This document shows, in pieces, positions 17,297 through 27,987 of a stretch of 64,000 nucleotides of DNA. Position 1 is the first letter of the stretch. Every line of letters starts with the position of its first letter. Position numbers and translations under genes: made by a program. Location of the stretch: assembly GCA_003640385.1 (NCBI GenBank), contig RCAB01000010.1:1-64000 (forward strand), written 5' to 3'. The DNA comes from Setaria digitata. Its lineage: Eukaryota > Nematoda > Chromadorea > Rhabditida > Setariidae. The notes below the pieces were generated by a model that was given only the letters and a program-made list of their open reading frames with translations, ran no database searches and was not told the origin of the DNA.

Positions 17297-18570
17297 ATGG
17301 CTTGCGAAGTTTCGTTTAATTCAGTTGGAGAGATTTCTGTTGAACGTGGAATTTATATATGCATGCCAGATCCTCTTTTGATGTATGACCTTGATTCAGC
17401 GCGAATGCATCGATTACGTCATGTAGACACTAAGCAAGCCGAATTGTTGAAATATGCATCAGCCACATTGGGAAGTGGAAATTTACGTGAAGCTGTAAAA
17501 TTACCACAGGGCGAAGACCCCAACGAGTGGATTGCTGTAAACGGTGAGTGTGTAATAATTTCAACGGTGGCGAGAGGTATTTTCTGAATGAGAATACTGG
17601 AAGTAATTTGTCTTCTGCCAGTTCCATTCCGGCGATGTTTCCTTGGACCGTAACGAATAAAGGAGGTAAAAGAAAGTCGTTTTCAAATCTTCACCGTCAC
17701 AGTTGTTCATGCTAGAGATGAATTGGCCCTCATAAATTTCAGTTTTGGATTTCTTTAACCAAGTCAGTATGTTATTTGGGACAATAAGTGACCACTGTAC
17801 AAAGGAATCGTGTCCTAGAATGTGTGCAGGTTCGAAATATGAGTACGTTTGGTCTGATGGGCGCAAAACGATTGTTTGTCCAGCACCTGTGTATATCGAT
17901 TATTTAATGATGTGGATTCACGAGCAACTTGATGACGAAACTGTCTTCCCTTCCCAAATTGGTAGTTTTTCAATTCCTTACAAGGGTTTCTGTCAAACTC
18001 CTTTCAATTAAATTTGCGCGTAACGCTTAGCACTGGTTACCGGTACAAATTCGTTTGCAAGCTTTGCACTACTCATAAATTTCCAATAATGACTAGTTGA
18101 ATTCAGGACAACCTTTCCCGCCGAATTTCTTGCATATCGCACAAGCGATTGTAAAGCGACTGTTTCGGGTATATGCTCATGTGTATCATCAACATCTCGA
18201 ACTCATTGGTATGTATTATCTCTCCTCTGTTTAAGATTCGTAAAATCATTTCTAGCTGATGTATTTTACTTAGTACTAACACAGTCCCCACAAAGCCTGG
18301 AAAGACTAGTGCTATCAAGCAGTTCAGTACAATGTCATATGTTAGAGTCCTAGATTCGTTTTGTAAAAAAAAAAATTTTGTAGAAATCTACTTTTGTTTA
18401 TATTTTCACTTGTTTTAGAACAACTTAACGCTGTGGAGCACTTAAATACCAGCTTCAAACACTTCATGCTTTTTGTACAGGAATTTGACTTAATTGATTT
18501 AAAACAGTTGGCACCTCTCCAAAGCTTCATTGACCGACTTACTGTGGAAGAGAATTCAACAGTGCTATGA
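17297..18570 (+). CDS. MOB1-type kinase activator
   Basis: MOB1 proteins are small scaffolds that bind and activate NDR/LATS kinases in Hippo and mitotic-exit signalling. Five segments join in phase: an open frame from ATG 17297 to 17543, then 17743-17961, 18107-18208 and 18419-18570, totalling 239 codons. Family blocks include [52 protein letters not shown] and [15 protein letters not shown]. Zinc ligands are present as CTKESC and the two His of VYAHVYHQH. The core is closer to MOB1 than to MOB3 or phocein. The first about 40 residues do not match the usual KTFKPKK start, so the true N-terminus may come from another exon (for example using the acceptor near 17400). The core is certain; the start is not. 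Confidence 0.88.
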
Positions 18571-19196
18571 TAGACTTAACAACTTCTTTCTTGCTACCTC
18601 ACAACGAAGCGCTAAATATCAGATGAGGCGCAAATGCTTGGAATAGTTTTTATAATTTTATCTGTTCCCCAGTAAACTAACCAATGTTTTAATTGAGCGG
18701 GGACTGGTTCTTTTCTCATCCTTAACTGAATAGTGATGTTAGAGCTTGTCCTACAATACTAAATTTTTAGATAATCATACGTAACGTGAAGTCTGCTTCC
18801 AGGCTGTAATTTGTGTGTAGGCATTTTCATTCAGAACTATAATTTCTGCACAAATACCATTTGGCATTTCTGACAGTCTATCCTAGTACAGAAGTTGTTT
18901 TTACTGTTTAGAAAGATGTAGAACTACAACTTACCATCCTTCTACACAAATGTACTATATTTTCCGTTTGGATGAAGAAGCACTTCATATATAGATTTTA
19001 AATTTAGTAAGTCCAGAGTTTCCCAACGCGTCGTAAGTCCTGCACCTGACCACTATATAAGACGTAAAAGAATGAAGGGAAACTAATAAACACGTCTTGA
19101 TGCCTCTGCTATGGAGGAAGATGAGTAAGGTCCTAATACGACTTCCTCCTAATTTTGACGAAAGATTTCCGTGATTTAACAGTGATCGCTGGACTT

Positions 19197-19499
19197 ATGC
19201 ATAAAACATCATCTGTACTTTGTTTATCGCAGCCCAAATGTGCAATTATGGGAAAATTGATTGGCATGAGTCAGCCGAAAGTAGACATTAAAACATCCAT
19301 CGTCATTAATATTAGATCCCTTATGAAAAATTTGCCTGCTGCAAATCTTAGAAGCATCGAGGAATTCGACGCAGTTATTCAGAAGGAATGGTCATCTGCA
19401 GTCTTCTTTTTGCCTAGCTCATTTTTTTTTTTTTATACTATAGGAATACAGTCAAAGTTTCAAAGGGACAGATTAGGCAACGATTCGTCAAAACAATAG
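19197..19499 (+). CDS. Unrecognised open reading frame, low support
   Basis: A 100-codon frame from ATG 19197 (open further upstream to 19155) between the MOB1 gene and the convergent ATMIN gene. It contains protein-like text such as KCAIMGKLIGMSQPK and LRSIEEFDAVIQKEW, then becomes low-complexity (FFLPSSFFFF) after about 19400. An acceptor-like TTTAACAG lies at about 19175-19182. I do not recognise a family, and no donor or partner exon was convincing. It may be a lone exon of a small gene, part of a 3'UTR, or chance. Confidence 0.2.
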   Translation: MHKTSSVLCLSQPKCAIMGKLIGMSQPKVDIKTSIVINIRSLMKNLPAANLRSIEEFDAVIQKEWSSAVFFLPSSFFFFYTIGIQSKFQRDRLGNDSSKQ

Positions 19500-19512
19500 T
19501 TCGCACACTCCA

Positions 19513-21890
19513 TCAAATGAGCAGGTCCCAATCAGTCATGCTTGCACTATCCATAAAATCTATAGCTGTCTGTGTTAGAGCATCATTACCACTGAAAGTG
19601 GAAGTTTGTGTTTCAATATGGCGCCAAATGTCTTCAAACTCAAAGTCACTGTGCGTTTTACTGTGTTTTATGTTGAGGCCATTGCCAACAACATCGCCCG
19701 GATAGATTTGTGTACCAAACTCAACTCCGCTTGCGATATGAGTTTGACAGTGGAAATCGTTATACTCATGCAGAACCTGGAAAATAATTGCATGATTGCC
19801 AGAATTTATTAGTTCGAGTCTAAATTTTAAAAAATTCACCGGTGTAGAGAGTTCGCAAGTACTACACTGCATCGTCTGTGAACCTGCATGACACATAACT
19901 GATCTATCACAATATTTTACATGATCTGTCTGGCTGCTTTTTGTTGCTCGGAAGCTAAAATTAAGAGAAATGGAATTGCAAAAATAATAAAACAGATGAT
20001 GTTTAAGTACAGATAACTGAATACGGTCGGAAGCTTCCGGACTTGATGTGGGCTTTCTACATCCAAAAAGCCATTTTCTTTTTTAGTGAAAGCATTAGAA
20101 AACATTAACTATGTCTCAACAGTACTCACGCAGAACCTTTACAATAGAATCCGAAGAAATTACTGCGCACTGTGATTGAAGCTGACTGCAATATTACAAT
20201 AAGGTCAATATATATGGCACTAGAAAGGAAACGAGATCGTTAACTGTATTCTACAACTATTCAAGATGGAGGTCAACTGTGAGTACAAACATTACGCATA
20301 AAAACGGAACAAACAATAACTGAGGCCTCCATGTATTACTGTTTTACTAAAATGTAACTCTTATTACAGACTGCTGCAAAGCTGCTTGCCTCCAAATGGG
20401 GAGCAGAGGGCATTTAATGCCGAGAGAAAGAGTAGTTAGAGATCGGTGAAGACATTTTTGGAAATATCGTGAAAAAGAAAACCGTACCATAAGTAAACAT
20501 TCACGGTAACTAAGAAAGTTTTAATATTTGAGTCACAAGTTAGAGAACGCAGAGATCTGGAGCTAATATAAAACGAAAAATATTTGCTGGAAAAACTATG
20601 AGTAATACTGATGGAGATAGAGTATGAATGGCTTTGAAGAATGCATTTCCTCTTATTCAGTGACTGGAATCAAATACTCCCCTGTTTTTCATACATTATT
20701 TGTGAAATCGTGTTTTTGCAATTTCGATTATATAAAGACAATAACTGAGCTCAACTGATGAACTGATTTCCATGGGAACTGAATAATCACTTCGCTCACT
20801 TTTTTATCTTGATGGTGAGAAACATATCATTTGCAGTTACAACTTACTTTGGTTTTGGATAGATTTCTCTGAAAGAAGGTGTACGACTGGCCTGGACAAC
20901 ATTCAAACTGATGATGATGTTTGTGGTTTTATTCCTGGAAAACAGCACTGAGGATAGCCATACATAAATATTCCAATGAAATGAAAACATTTTCCAACTA
21001 ACTCAGATGCTGCACAGACCACATTTTGATCGTGATTTTTCGTAAGTGATTTTTTCCCTTCCGCTTCTAGGTAGTTCGATTTCACTCGAGCTAATGTTGG
21101 TGATTTCGAACTGTGACCTAAAAATTATGATACAGAACTTTTATGGATCTCAGGAAAGCAGAGAAATGCAAATCAATTGATGAAGATGATGGGTTAGTAA
21201 AAAGAAAAAAATACATAAAAATGAGGAAGATAACATCCCTTCCTTCAATGGACATCGTTTTCTTTGGTGATAAAGTAGATCACGTTGCAAACTGAACCTC
21301 GCTATTTTGCATGTATCACATCTATAAGCACATTAAATTACCATAAAACATGAAGCAAGTAGAATGAGATAACAGAAAATAATAGACTAGAATGAGATAA
21401 CAGAAAATAATAGACAAAACTAGAAATGAGGAAAGAAAATCACCTAAAACGTCTTTCACCGTGGACTTTTAAAAAATGTTGACGAAGAAGTTTATACGCA
21501 TTGAAAAAGCGACCACTGTTGTACCGACAATTGGCGATGGGACAGAAATAGTGCCTTTCAGCTTCTGAAAATCGCGAAATTCCGCTCGAACTTAATCGTT
21601 AATTTCTGGAAGCGTCTCTGTATTCCACGAGAAAATAAAAGAAAAAATTAATAAAAATTGAACACCTCAGTACCTGATGCAACTCGTTTCCGATGAAACA
21701 GTGCTGAATCAGCCTCACCACGTACAAGATTATGTGTTTTGACTTGATGAAGATGAAATGCATTCTTATTCGCAAACGTTCGGGAACAAATCTCGCAAAA
21801 TGCTGTAGGGGTTCCCTCTCTCAGCTCGTCCTCTGTCATTCGCATTTCCAAGCAATTCGAAGCATTCTGTTCAGATGTTTCAAAGTCCAT
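19513..21890 (-). CDS. ATMIN/ASCIZ-like C2H2 zinc-finger transcription factor
   Basis: ASCIZ (ATMIN) activates transcription of the dynein light chain LC8/DYNLL and is held in check by LC8 binding to its C-terminal TQT motifs (family knowledge). Exons 21890-21674, 21564-21444 and 21321-21235 join in phase and encode the finger region: FCEICSRTF...HQVKTH, then YFCPIANCRY...RQHFLKVHGE, then CDTCKIARFSLQRDLLYH. These match the ASCIZ series in order and spacing. Probable exons follow at 21117-about 21000, 20934-20848 and about 20187-20131. The last exon, ending at stop 19513-19515, carries HIETQTSTF and DALTQTAIDF, two LC8-type TQT motifs, and ends TDWDLLI. Middle junctions are unresolved. The ATG at 21890 is the first in the frame after an acceptor-like TTCGTTAG. 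Confidence 0.75.
21360..21415. repeat. 28-bp tandem duplication (2 copies)
   Basis: Two identical 28-bp units, 21360-21387 and 21388-21415, begin TAGAATGAGATAACAG. They lie in the ATMIN-like gene's intron between the second and third zinc-finger exons, just upstream (on +) of the splice donor at 21443. Confidence 0.9.
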
Positions 21891-22259
21891 CACTATGAAT
21901 TTCTAACGAATTAATTTACTCCTAATGATGCATTCATCTGCTCCTTATTTATCATTCTCAAGAATTTATTAATAATACGCCTAATGTAGGATGGGAACTT
22001 ACAATAAAAATTATAGTTACTACAGAGTCACTGTGTTGTTTTAAACCAAGATCAAAATACCATGAAAGCCAACCAACCACGGTAACAACTTTTTCATAGC
22101 TCACTGCGACATGGATGCAAATATCAAATTCAGATGGCAAGAGAAATATATAAGTCTTGCTGCGGTACACGAAAGAAAAAGACAAATGACTTCAGTGAAG
22201 TATATTACGTTTATCAATTCTCATATATTTACAACAATGACTCTAGAAAATATGAAGCA

Positions 22260-25200
22260 TTACTTCGCACCCTCATTTTCGAGTTTGGACCAAATGTTTT
22301 TATCTACATATAAGAACGTATTGATGATTTCCCGGAATGCTGGCCTTCTATGGTAATCCTTCACAATGCATTTTATTCCAGTTTGCAGAATAAGACTGAA
22401 GTAATTTATATCCAAATCTACAAAAAAACAGCATTTCAAACTATCTATAAACAAATATTTATGATTTGAAATTGCAAAATAATGAGCTCTACCACAAAAA
22501 GCTCGTAATATGAAAATTTACCATTAGTAAAATTGCAATGACGATCAGCTAGAATATTTTCCGGTTTTCCACACCTCCCATGGTCCATCACATACTCCAC
22601 GATATTTTGTGGATTTCGTCTCATAACATGAGGCTTCAGTCCTGTGGCAACTTCTAACAGAACTACACCATAACTGTACACATCGAGCTTCGTACTAACT
22701 ATTCTTCTAAAGCAAGAAAAAATTCGACAAAGTCATAGATAGTCACCATACGTCCAAGATTCATATGCTTCTACACACCAAATTTGGTTTCATAGAATTT
22801 TGTCATAAATAAAAGTACTGCATGACAGTAATTACAAGGGCTTCATAAAAGCTACTCAAAGTAAGAATTATGGACAACTAACTTTGTCAGAAACTCTTCT
22901 GGCAGATATGCCAATGTACCCTTGATGTGAGATGCGATAACGAAACCATCATTTTTCCAGTCTTCCTGATTTATACATTCCTTATATTTATTTATTACAG
23001 TAAACAATTCTCCTTGATGTAAACAAGTTTTAGCTTAACTATCAACAAAGCTTTAAATGACTGCAAGAAAAAAAAGATGGACGAACTTTCGAGAAATTAT
23101 CCCGGCATAAACCAAAATCACCTAATTTTGGTTCCAAATATTTATCAAGCAATATGTTAGCTGACTTCACATCTCCATGTATTATTGGATTTTCCGCGAC
23201 AGAATGAAGATAATGTAAGGCACGAGCGCAACCTATCATTATCGATATACGTTGGAACCAAGTAAGAACCATATGTTTCTGAAAAATTACACTGCAATAA
23301 TTGGTTGGTGTGTGCCTGTTGCACTGAAGTCAGATTATGCTAAGGAAATTCTTTCTGTCATTTATCATACTTTACAACCCATAAAAATAAAGCATATCTG
23401 CATTAGTTATGGAGTAATACATTAAGTGTCTCTACACTAATATCCCAAATCATCCCAACTTGAGTTTTTTAAAAGTCCCAACATATCGTTCAGTAGAAAG
23501 CCCATGTAAATTCCGGAAGAAAAATGACAAAGGAATGACGAAATTCCACAGCACTTATCATGACTGTATACCTCTTTTCCCAATGTGTGAATATATATCA
23601 TAAAACCTTACTTTTTTGAAAAGACAATCAAACAGTGAGCCATTAGCCATATACTGGTAAAGCAAACAAGGTTGAGGACCGTCAAGTGAATATGCATAAA
23701 GCGGCAGAATATTGTCATGACGATATTTCGATAGCGTTTTAAGCTCTTGTAGACTCTGACGCAACTGTTCCTTCTGAAGAATCCCTATTCTAACTTTCAA
23801 ACAATTTGAATAAACACTGCAAAAATCAATGCTTTCCACATACGCTAAAAATAACCTCTGCACCATATTCGTTCGTAGCCTGTATACACTTCACTGCGAC
23901 CTGAAATATACTGTCTAGTCAGCAAATGGAAATGAGTTTGACGTGAATTACAGGTTCGAATGTTATAAATGACATAACTTTTTTAATCAAGAAGAGACCA
24001 TAGAACTTTAGCAACACAATGCAGACCTCTGTTTGTTCCCATATTCCTCTATAAACTGTCCCGTAACCTCCGGATCCAAGAATATTGCTTGAAGAAAAAC
24101 TGTTGGTGATACTCACAATATCTTCATATTTAATGCATGGAGTATTTTGAAGAGTTTTATATATCATATCTGATTCAGTACGATTGCTGAAATGATCTGG
24201 CCAGAGGAATTGATGGGATGCAAGTTCACAAATACTGTTGAATTCGAAAAAAAAAAATGTTATATTTGAAAAACAGTTACTTAGTCTTCGCATCCAGCCA
24301 CCTAACATTACTGAAGTACTTCAGTAAAGACGCTTCCTCAAAGTATCGTGTAATTCCATCGCTATTCTACAAAAGCATCACATAAAAACAAAATTGACTT
24401 CGACTATTTTGAAGTTTAAAAGTGAACAAACTGTTTAAAAACCAGCTACGGCTAACGAACTTTCAGAAACAGAAAAACAAAGTACTTCCGTTAATAGCAT
24501 ACTTTAACTGAAGAGCAGATGGGAGAAATTTGTCCTGCACTGTTTTTTTGTCTGTTTTCATCTGTTGACTGAAAGCACTGTTCTTCCCAACAATAATATA
24601 ACGGATCTACTGTAAAGAAAATAGACTGTTTAAATATTAATCTCCGTAATGTGCTTCCTAAATACTAAACAGAAACTAATAAGTTTTGTTTCTATCGGTG
24701 GGTAATAGATTCACTGAAACAATACCGACTAAAAAAATCGTGTGGGTTGCATCACCCGAAAGCTGGTAAGGATTGTATTTGTAAAGAAAATATGGAAACG
24801 GCAATCCAAAGAATCTTGGTAATCAAATTTCTTAGGCAAGAGTATTAACAGACAAAGAGGACAAGGATAGACATCACATCCCTAGATGCCGTATTGCCTT
24901 CATTGCACGAACAAGTTTCACCCGACCAAGACAGTTGTAAAGTTGAATTATTTTATTTCCTTTTGAACCCCATATTGCCAAAAGATTCTCAGTTGGACTC
25001 TCGAAAAATCCTGCCTCTCGACAAGCCCGAACATCCGCATTCCCAATATCCGGCATTACAAATGCTGGAAAAAACTATTTAAACATGAGAAGTGAAAGCT
25101 TGCTTAATCGGGATATAGGATATTTTCTTATTAGGATATTTTAATAATAGAACATTTTCTTCATTTCACAGCCGTAAAAAACTCCAGCCATCTTCCTACT

Positions 25201-25343
25201 CATATGCAGATTCTACTGGATTTCTCTACAGGTATCAAAATGCAAATACATATTAACGCACCTAACAATTCCCACGCATTATCAGTATCCAAAATTGCAG
25301 CTAACTGTTTCCGGATAGCGAACGGCAATAAGTAAACGTACAT
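22260..25343 (-). CDS. pik-1: IRAK/Pelle-family death-domain protein kinase
   Basis: IRAK/Pelle kinases relay Toll/IL-1-type or IL-17-type receptor signals through death-domain complexes. Exons 25343-25262 and 25064-24878 encode the death domain (LPFAIRKQLAAILDTDNAWELL, Trp at the core; LLAIWGSKGNKIIQLYNCL). Kinase exons follow: 24366-24302, 24234-24027 (P-loop LGSGGYGTVYRG), 23900-23856 (VAVK lysine), about 23793-23600 (ELKTLSKYRHDNILPLYAYS), about 23270-23075 (HGDVKSANILLDKYLEPK, then GDFGL), about 22960-22880, about 22700-22525 (SYGVVLLEVATG) and about 22425 to the stop at 22260. The linker exon near 24600-24510 and the junctions at 24878 and 23856 do not phase cleanly, so a small exon may be missing. 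Catalytic Lys, Asp and DFG are present; HRD reads HGD, as in Drosophila Pelle. ATG 25343 follows an acceptor-like GTCTAG. Confidence 0.9.
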
Positions 25344-26000
25344 CCCTTCTAGACGGCACCCTTTCACCTCCACTGACAGGAAAACCCGACCGTTATTACA
25401 CACCCAGCGTCAACCACTGAATACCATTCTCAAAAAATGAATTTTAGGTTTGCATTTCGTTCGCGTAGGCGATGTGAAAACTTTCTCGAGTCTTTCACAC
25501 GTAAAAATAAGGATTGATTAAAATAAGTGAAGTGCAAATGATGAGCTCTGCGAAGGGTCTTTTATTTCCAGTTGATTTTTCCAGAACTTATTGCCAGTGT
25601 TTGATTAAAGTAGCTCAGCGTAGATTTCAAATGCTTCAGTTGTGTATTCGTAATATTAAGAGCTGAGCGCAGAGTGCAAATCTTCAGTTGGAATTACAAT
25701 GCGACTTTAAAGCTTTATTAAATATACTTTCCGATATAAAATTTCCCTTAATTTTTGTCGGACTGCAGAGTTTCTGGAACAACTTTGGTTCCGGATTTAC
25801 GAAGTAAAAAGGAAAGCATGTAGTCAATAGGTTCTGACCGCAATTTCATCGTTAAGCTTCGTGAAAGGTTTAATAATGGAATGAGTTGCTATGGGAACAG
25901 TAAGCGGCTTGCTCCATTTCAAACATCGCTTGACCCCTGGAGGATCATTTGATGCGGCCGATACTGCAGTGGATTGATAAAATATCCGAGGATGATAGCG
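25344..26000. other. Divergent intergenic stretch upstream of pik-1 and the proposed peptide gene
   Basis: About 650 bp between the minus-strand pik-1 start and the plus-strand ATG at 26001. It probably carries promoter elements for both. TACTGCAG at about 25965-25972 could serve as a trans-splice acceptor for the downstream gene. Nothing else was recognised. Confidence 0.5.
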
Positions 26001-27533
26001 ATGCGGGGTTCGTTCACTGTTTTATTTATCCGTTTGTTTGTTTACTTGTTTTTCAGTAATTCCCCGACTTTCTTTTCTTGGTGCATAGACGAAGTGGAAT
26101 GAAGTTTGCCTAAATACATACTATAGGATGTGCACAAGATGAGTGCTTTTGGCTTCTACCAAATTTAAGTGACCACGAGCTGAAAACCGAGTTGTCCAAG
26201 TAATGCTCTTTTAAAAGTTAAGGAGCTGGAAAGTGAATTGGTCAATTTAATTTTCGACTGTAACCAACTGAATAAAATAGTAATGGCAATCCTTTCCAGT
26301 CTATAATGTTCTGGAGTTATTGCGAGTACCGTAACATTTCTGATATAGACTTTCCCACCCTTCACTGTAGGTTGTAAGATCGATTTATTGGAAGTATCCA
26401 GTGTCATAGTGAGCGGATTATCCTAGTTAAATTTTCATTATTCCAGTTTGAGTGGAACTGAAGTCCATGATTGGGACATAAAGCATTCCTGAGTTTGATT
26501 TGATAAAAAGGACCCGCTCAAAGTTGAGTAATTTTAATTGATGTGATATATCAACATTGTGGTGGCAATATTAATTCTTCACAGCTGCTGCATCAAACGT
26601 GATCTAAGGAGTAACACAGGATATGCGTTTTGCTTGTGTTATTTACCGAACCGTAGGAAATTCGGTTTTCGATCTTGGCGATTGAATCTTTCGTTGTATT
26701 CTCTGTTGGACTGGAAAGAATTGTTTCTTCCAAATCGTAGAAAATTTGGTTCGTTCACTTCAATATGTTTCCCAAACCGAAGGAAATTCGGTTCAGCGGA
26801 TTTTCCAAATCTTAAGAAGTTTGGGTCTGTTGCACGACCTAAAAAGGCGGTTATTGTACATTTCCGAAAATATTTGTTTTTATTATTCGTATTTTGAAAG
26901 TGAATTTGACATCGAATATGAAGAAAATTCTATTGATTTTTCCCCCTTTATCTCCCACCGTGATGCAAGCTGGAAGCAATACTGTCGTTGTATCATTAGT
27001 TGGGTATTTGGTTTTGAACATAAAACTACAATCCAAGAAACCTAGGTATACGTGTAACAGATATGATGATCTCATTGTACAACGTTACTTTGCTAGTTGT
27101 ATTTTCTCAGAGTTTTACTGAGGCTAACTTATGAACTACTAGAGCAGAATAATGTGAAGTTAATCCAATTTATCTCACTAATAGATCTTAATAAAACATA
27201 TGATTTTTAACTGTTCGTACCAAACTTATAGATTTAGAGAACTGGAATCAGTATTCATCTTTAAAAGAAACTTCCTGTCCCTAGGAATCACACCTCAAAA
27301 TATGTTACATATTCAAAGCTGCTGCCTGTTCCCATTGTACAGATGACAACTGGGTGAAGAATGCAGTAGCATGAGCTACAAATGAGGTATCCATCCTGAA
27401 ATTAGTGGGACCGATCTTTGTTTTGGATAATTCAATTCATAATGAGACGTGGGAATTATTACACTTGTTTAACAGTAGTGCTTTACCAAAACGAAGGAAA
27501 TTTGGTTCAGCTGCTCTTCCCAACCGGAGATAA
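26001..27533 (+). CDS. Putative secreted repeat-peptide precursor (PN-RRK-FGS repeats)
   Basis: I propose three exons, 26001-26080, 26585-26824 and 27476-27533 (80+240+58 nt), which join in phase to 125 residues. The start MRGSFTVLFIRLFVYLFFS looks like a signal peptide. The body repeats a basic motif: PNRRKFG at residues 48-54, 76-82 and 90-96, PNLKKFG at 101-107, PKRRKFG at 111-117, and a final PNRR before the TAA. If the basic triplets are cleaved, the released pieces would include FGSFTSICFPN, FGSADFPN and FGSAALPN. The exon 2/3 junction falls inside a repeat and rebuilds K-F-G|S-A-L-P exactly. Motif codons differ mostly at silent positions between copies. The Gly is not followed by a basic residue, so classical amidation is not expected. 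I do not recognise a known nematode neuropeptide family. The exon 2 donor (GTCTGT) is weak, and no transcript evidence is available. Confidence 0.45.
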
Positions 27534-27987
27534 TTCTGTTCATTAGGTATGAATGCACTTGATGAACGCCCAAATTGTAAAAAATTTGGATCAACATCTT
27601 TTCTGCCGTAAATTGATGATGCTGAAAATACCCCGTTGTTGAGTAAGAAGTACTGTGAATTAATTTCATAGTGTTTCGCATTTTCTTTTCGAAAATTGCG
27701 CGCTCCTAAAAATTGTTAGCTTCTTCCGATTTTTCCTTTGAATTATGACTTTGAATAGTCATCATAGGATATGATAAAAAGACCGCGGAACCGAATGTGA
27801 AGAAGTCTGACTTGTATTCTATTGGATGTTAAAGATTAAATAAAATAGTAGGACATTCTTACTCTCACAATAGTTCGTCCGGAATCCCTAACTTCTCTTT
27901 AAAAATATGCTGCATCACACTCTTTTGAGATATGCTAGTGGGAACAAATTTATACCAGCTCTGCCAAAGCGAATGAAGTTTGGCTTT
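27516..27987 (+). pseudogene. Decayed or unassigned copies of the PN-RRK-FGS motif
   Basis: Three more motif copies lie at the end of and beyond the proposed precursor. Copy 27516-27542 reads LPNRR-stop-FCS in the repeat frame, where the expected AAA is TAA and GGT is TGT. Copy 27567-27593, in the same frame, reads RPNCKKFGS. Copy 27961-27987, in another frame, reads LPKRMKFGF. They suggest that the array was once longer and was truncated, or that alternative exons exist. No complete gene model includes all three. Confidence 0.4.

Noticed and set aside
22777..22788. Palindrome ACCAAATTTGGT resembling the PN-RRK-FG inverted motif
   Set aside because: It is a plain 12-bp palindrome in a pik-1 intron with none of the internal CGNAGNAAA sequence of the repeat.
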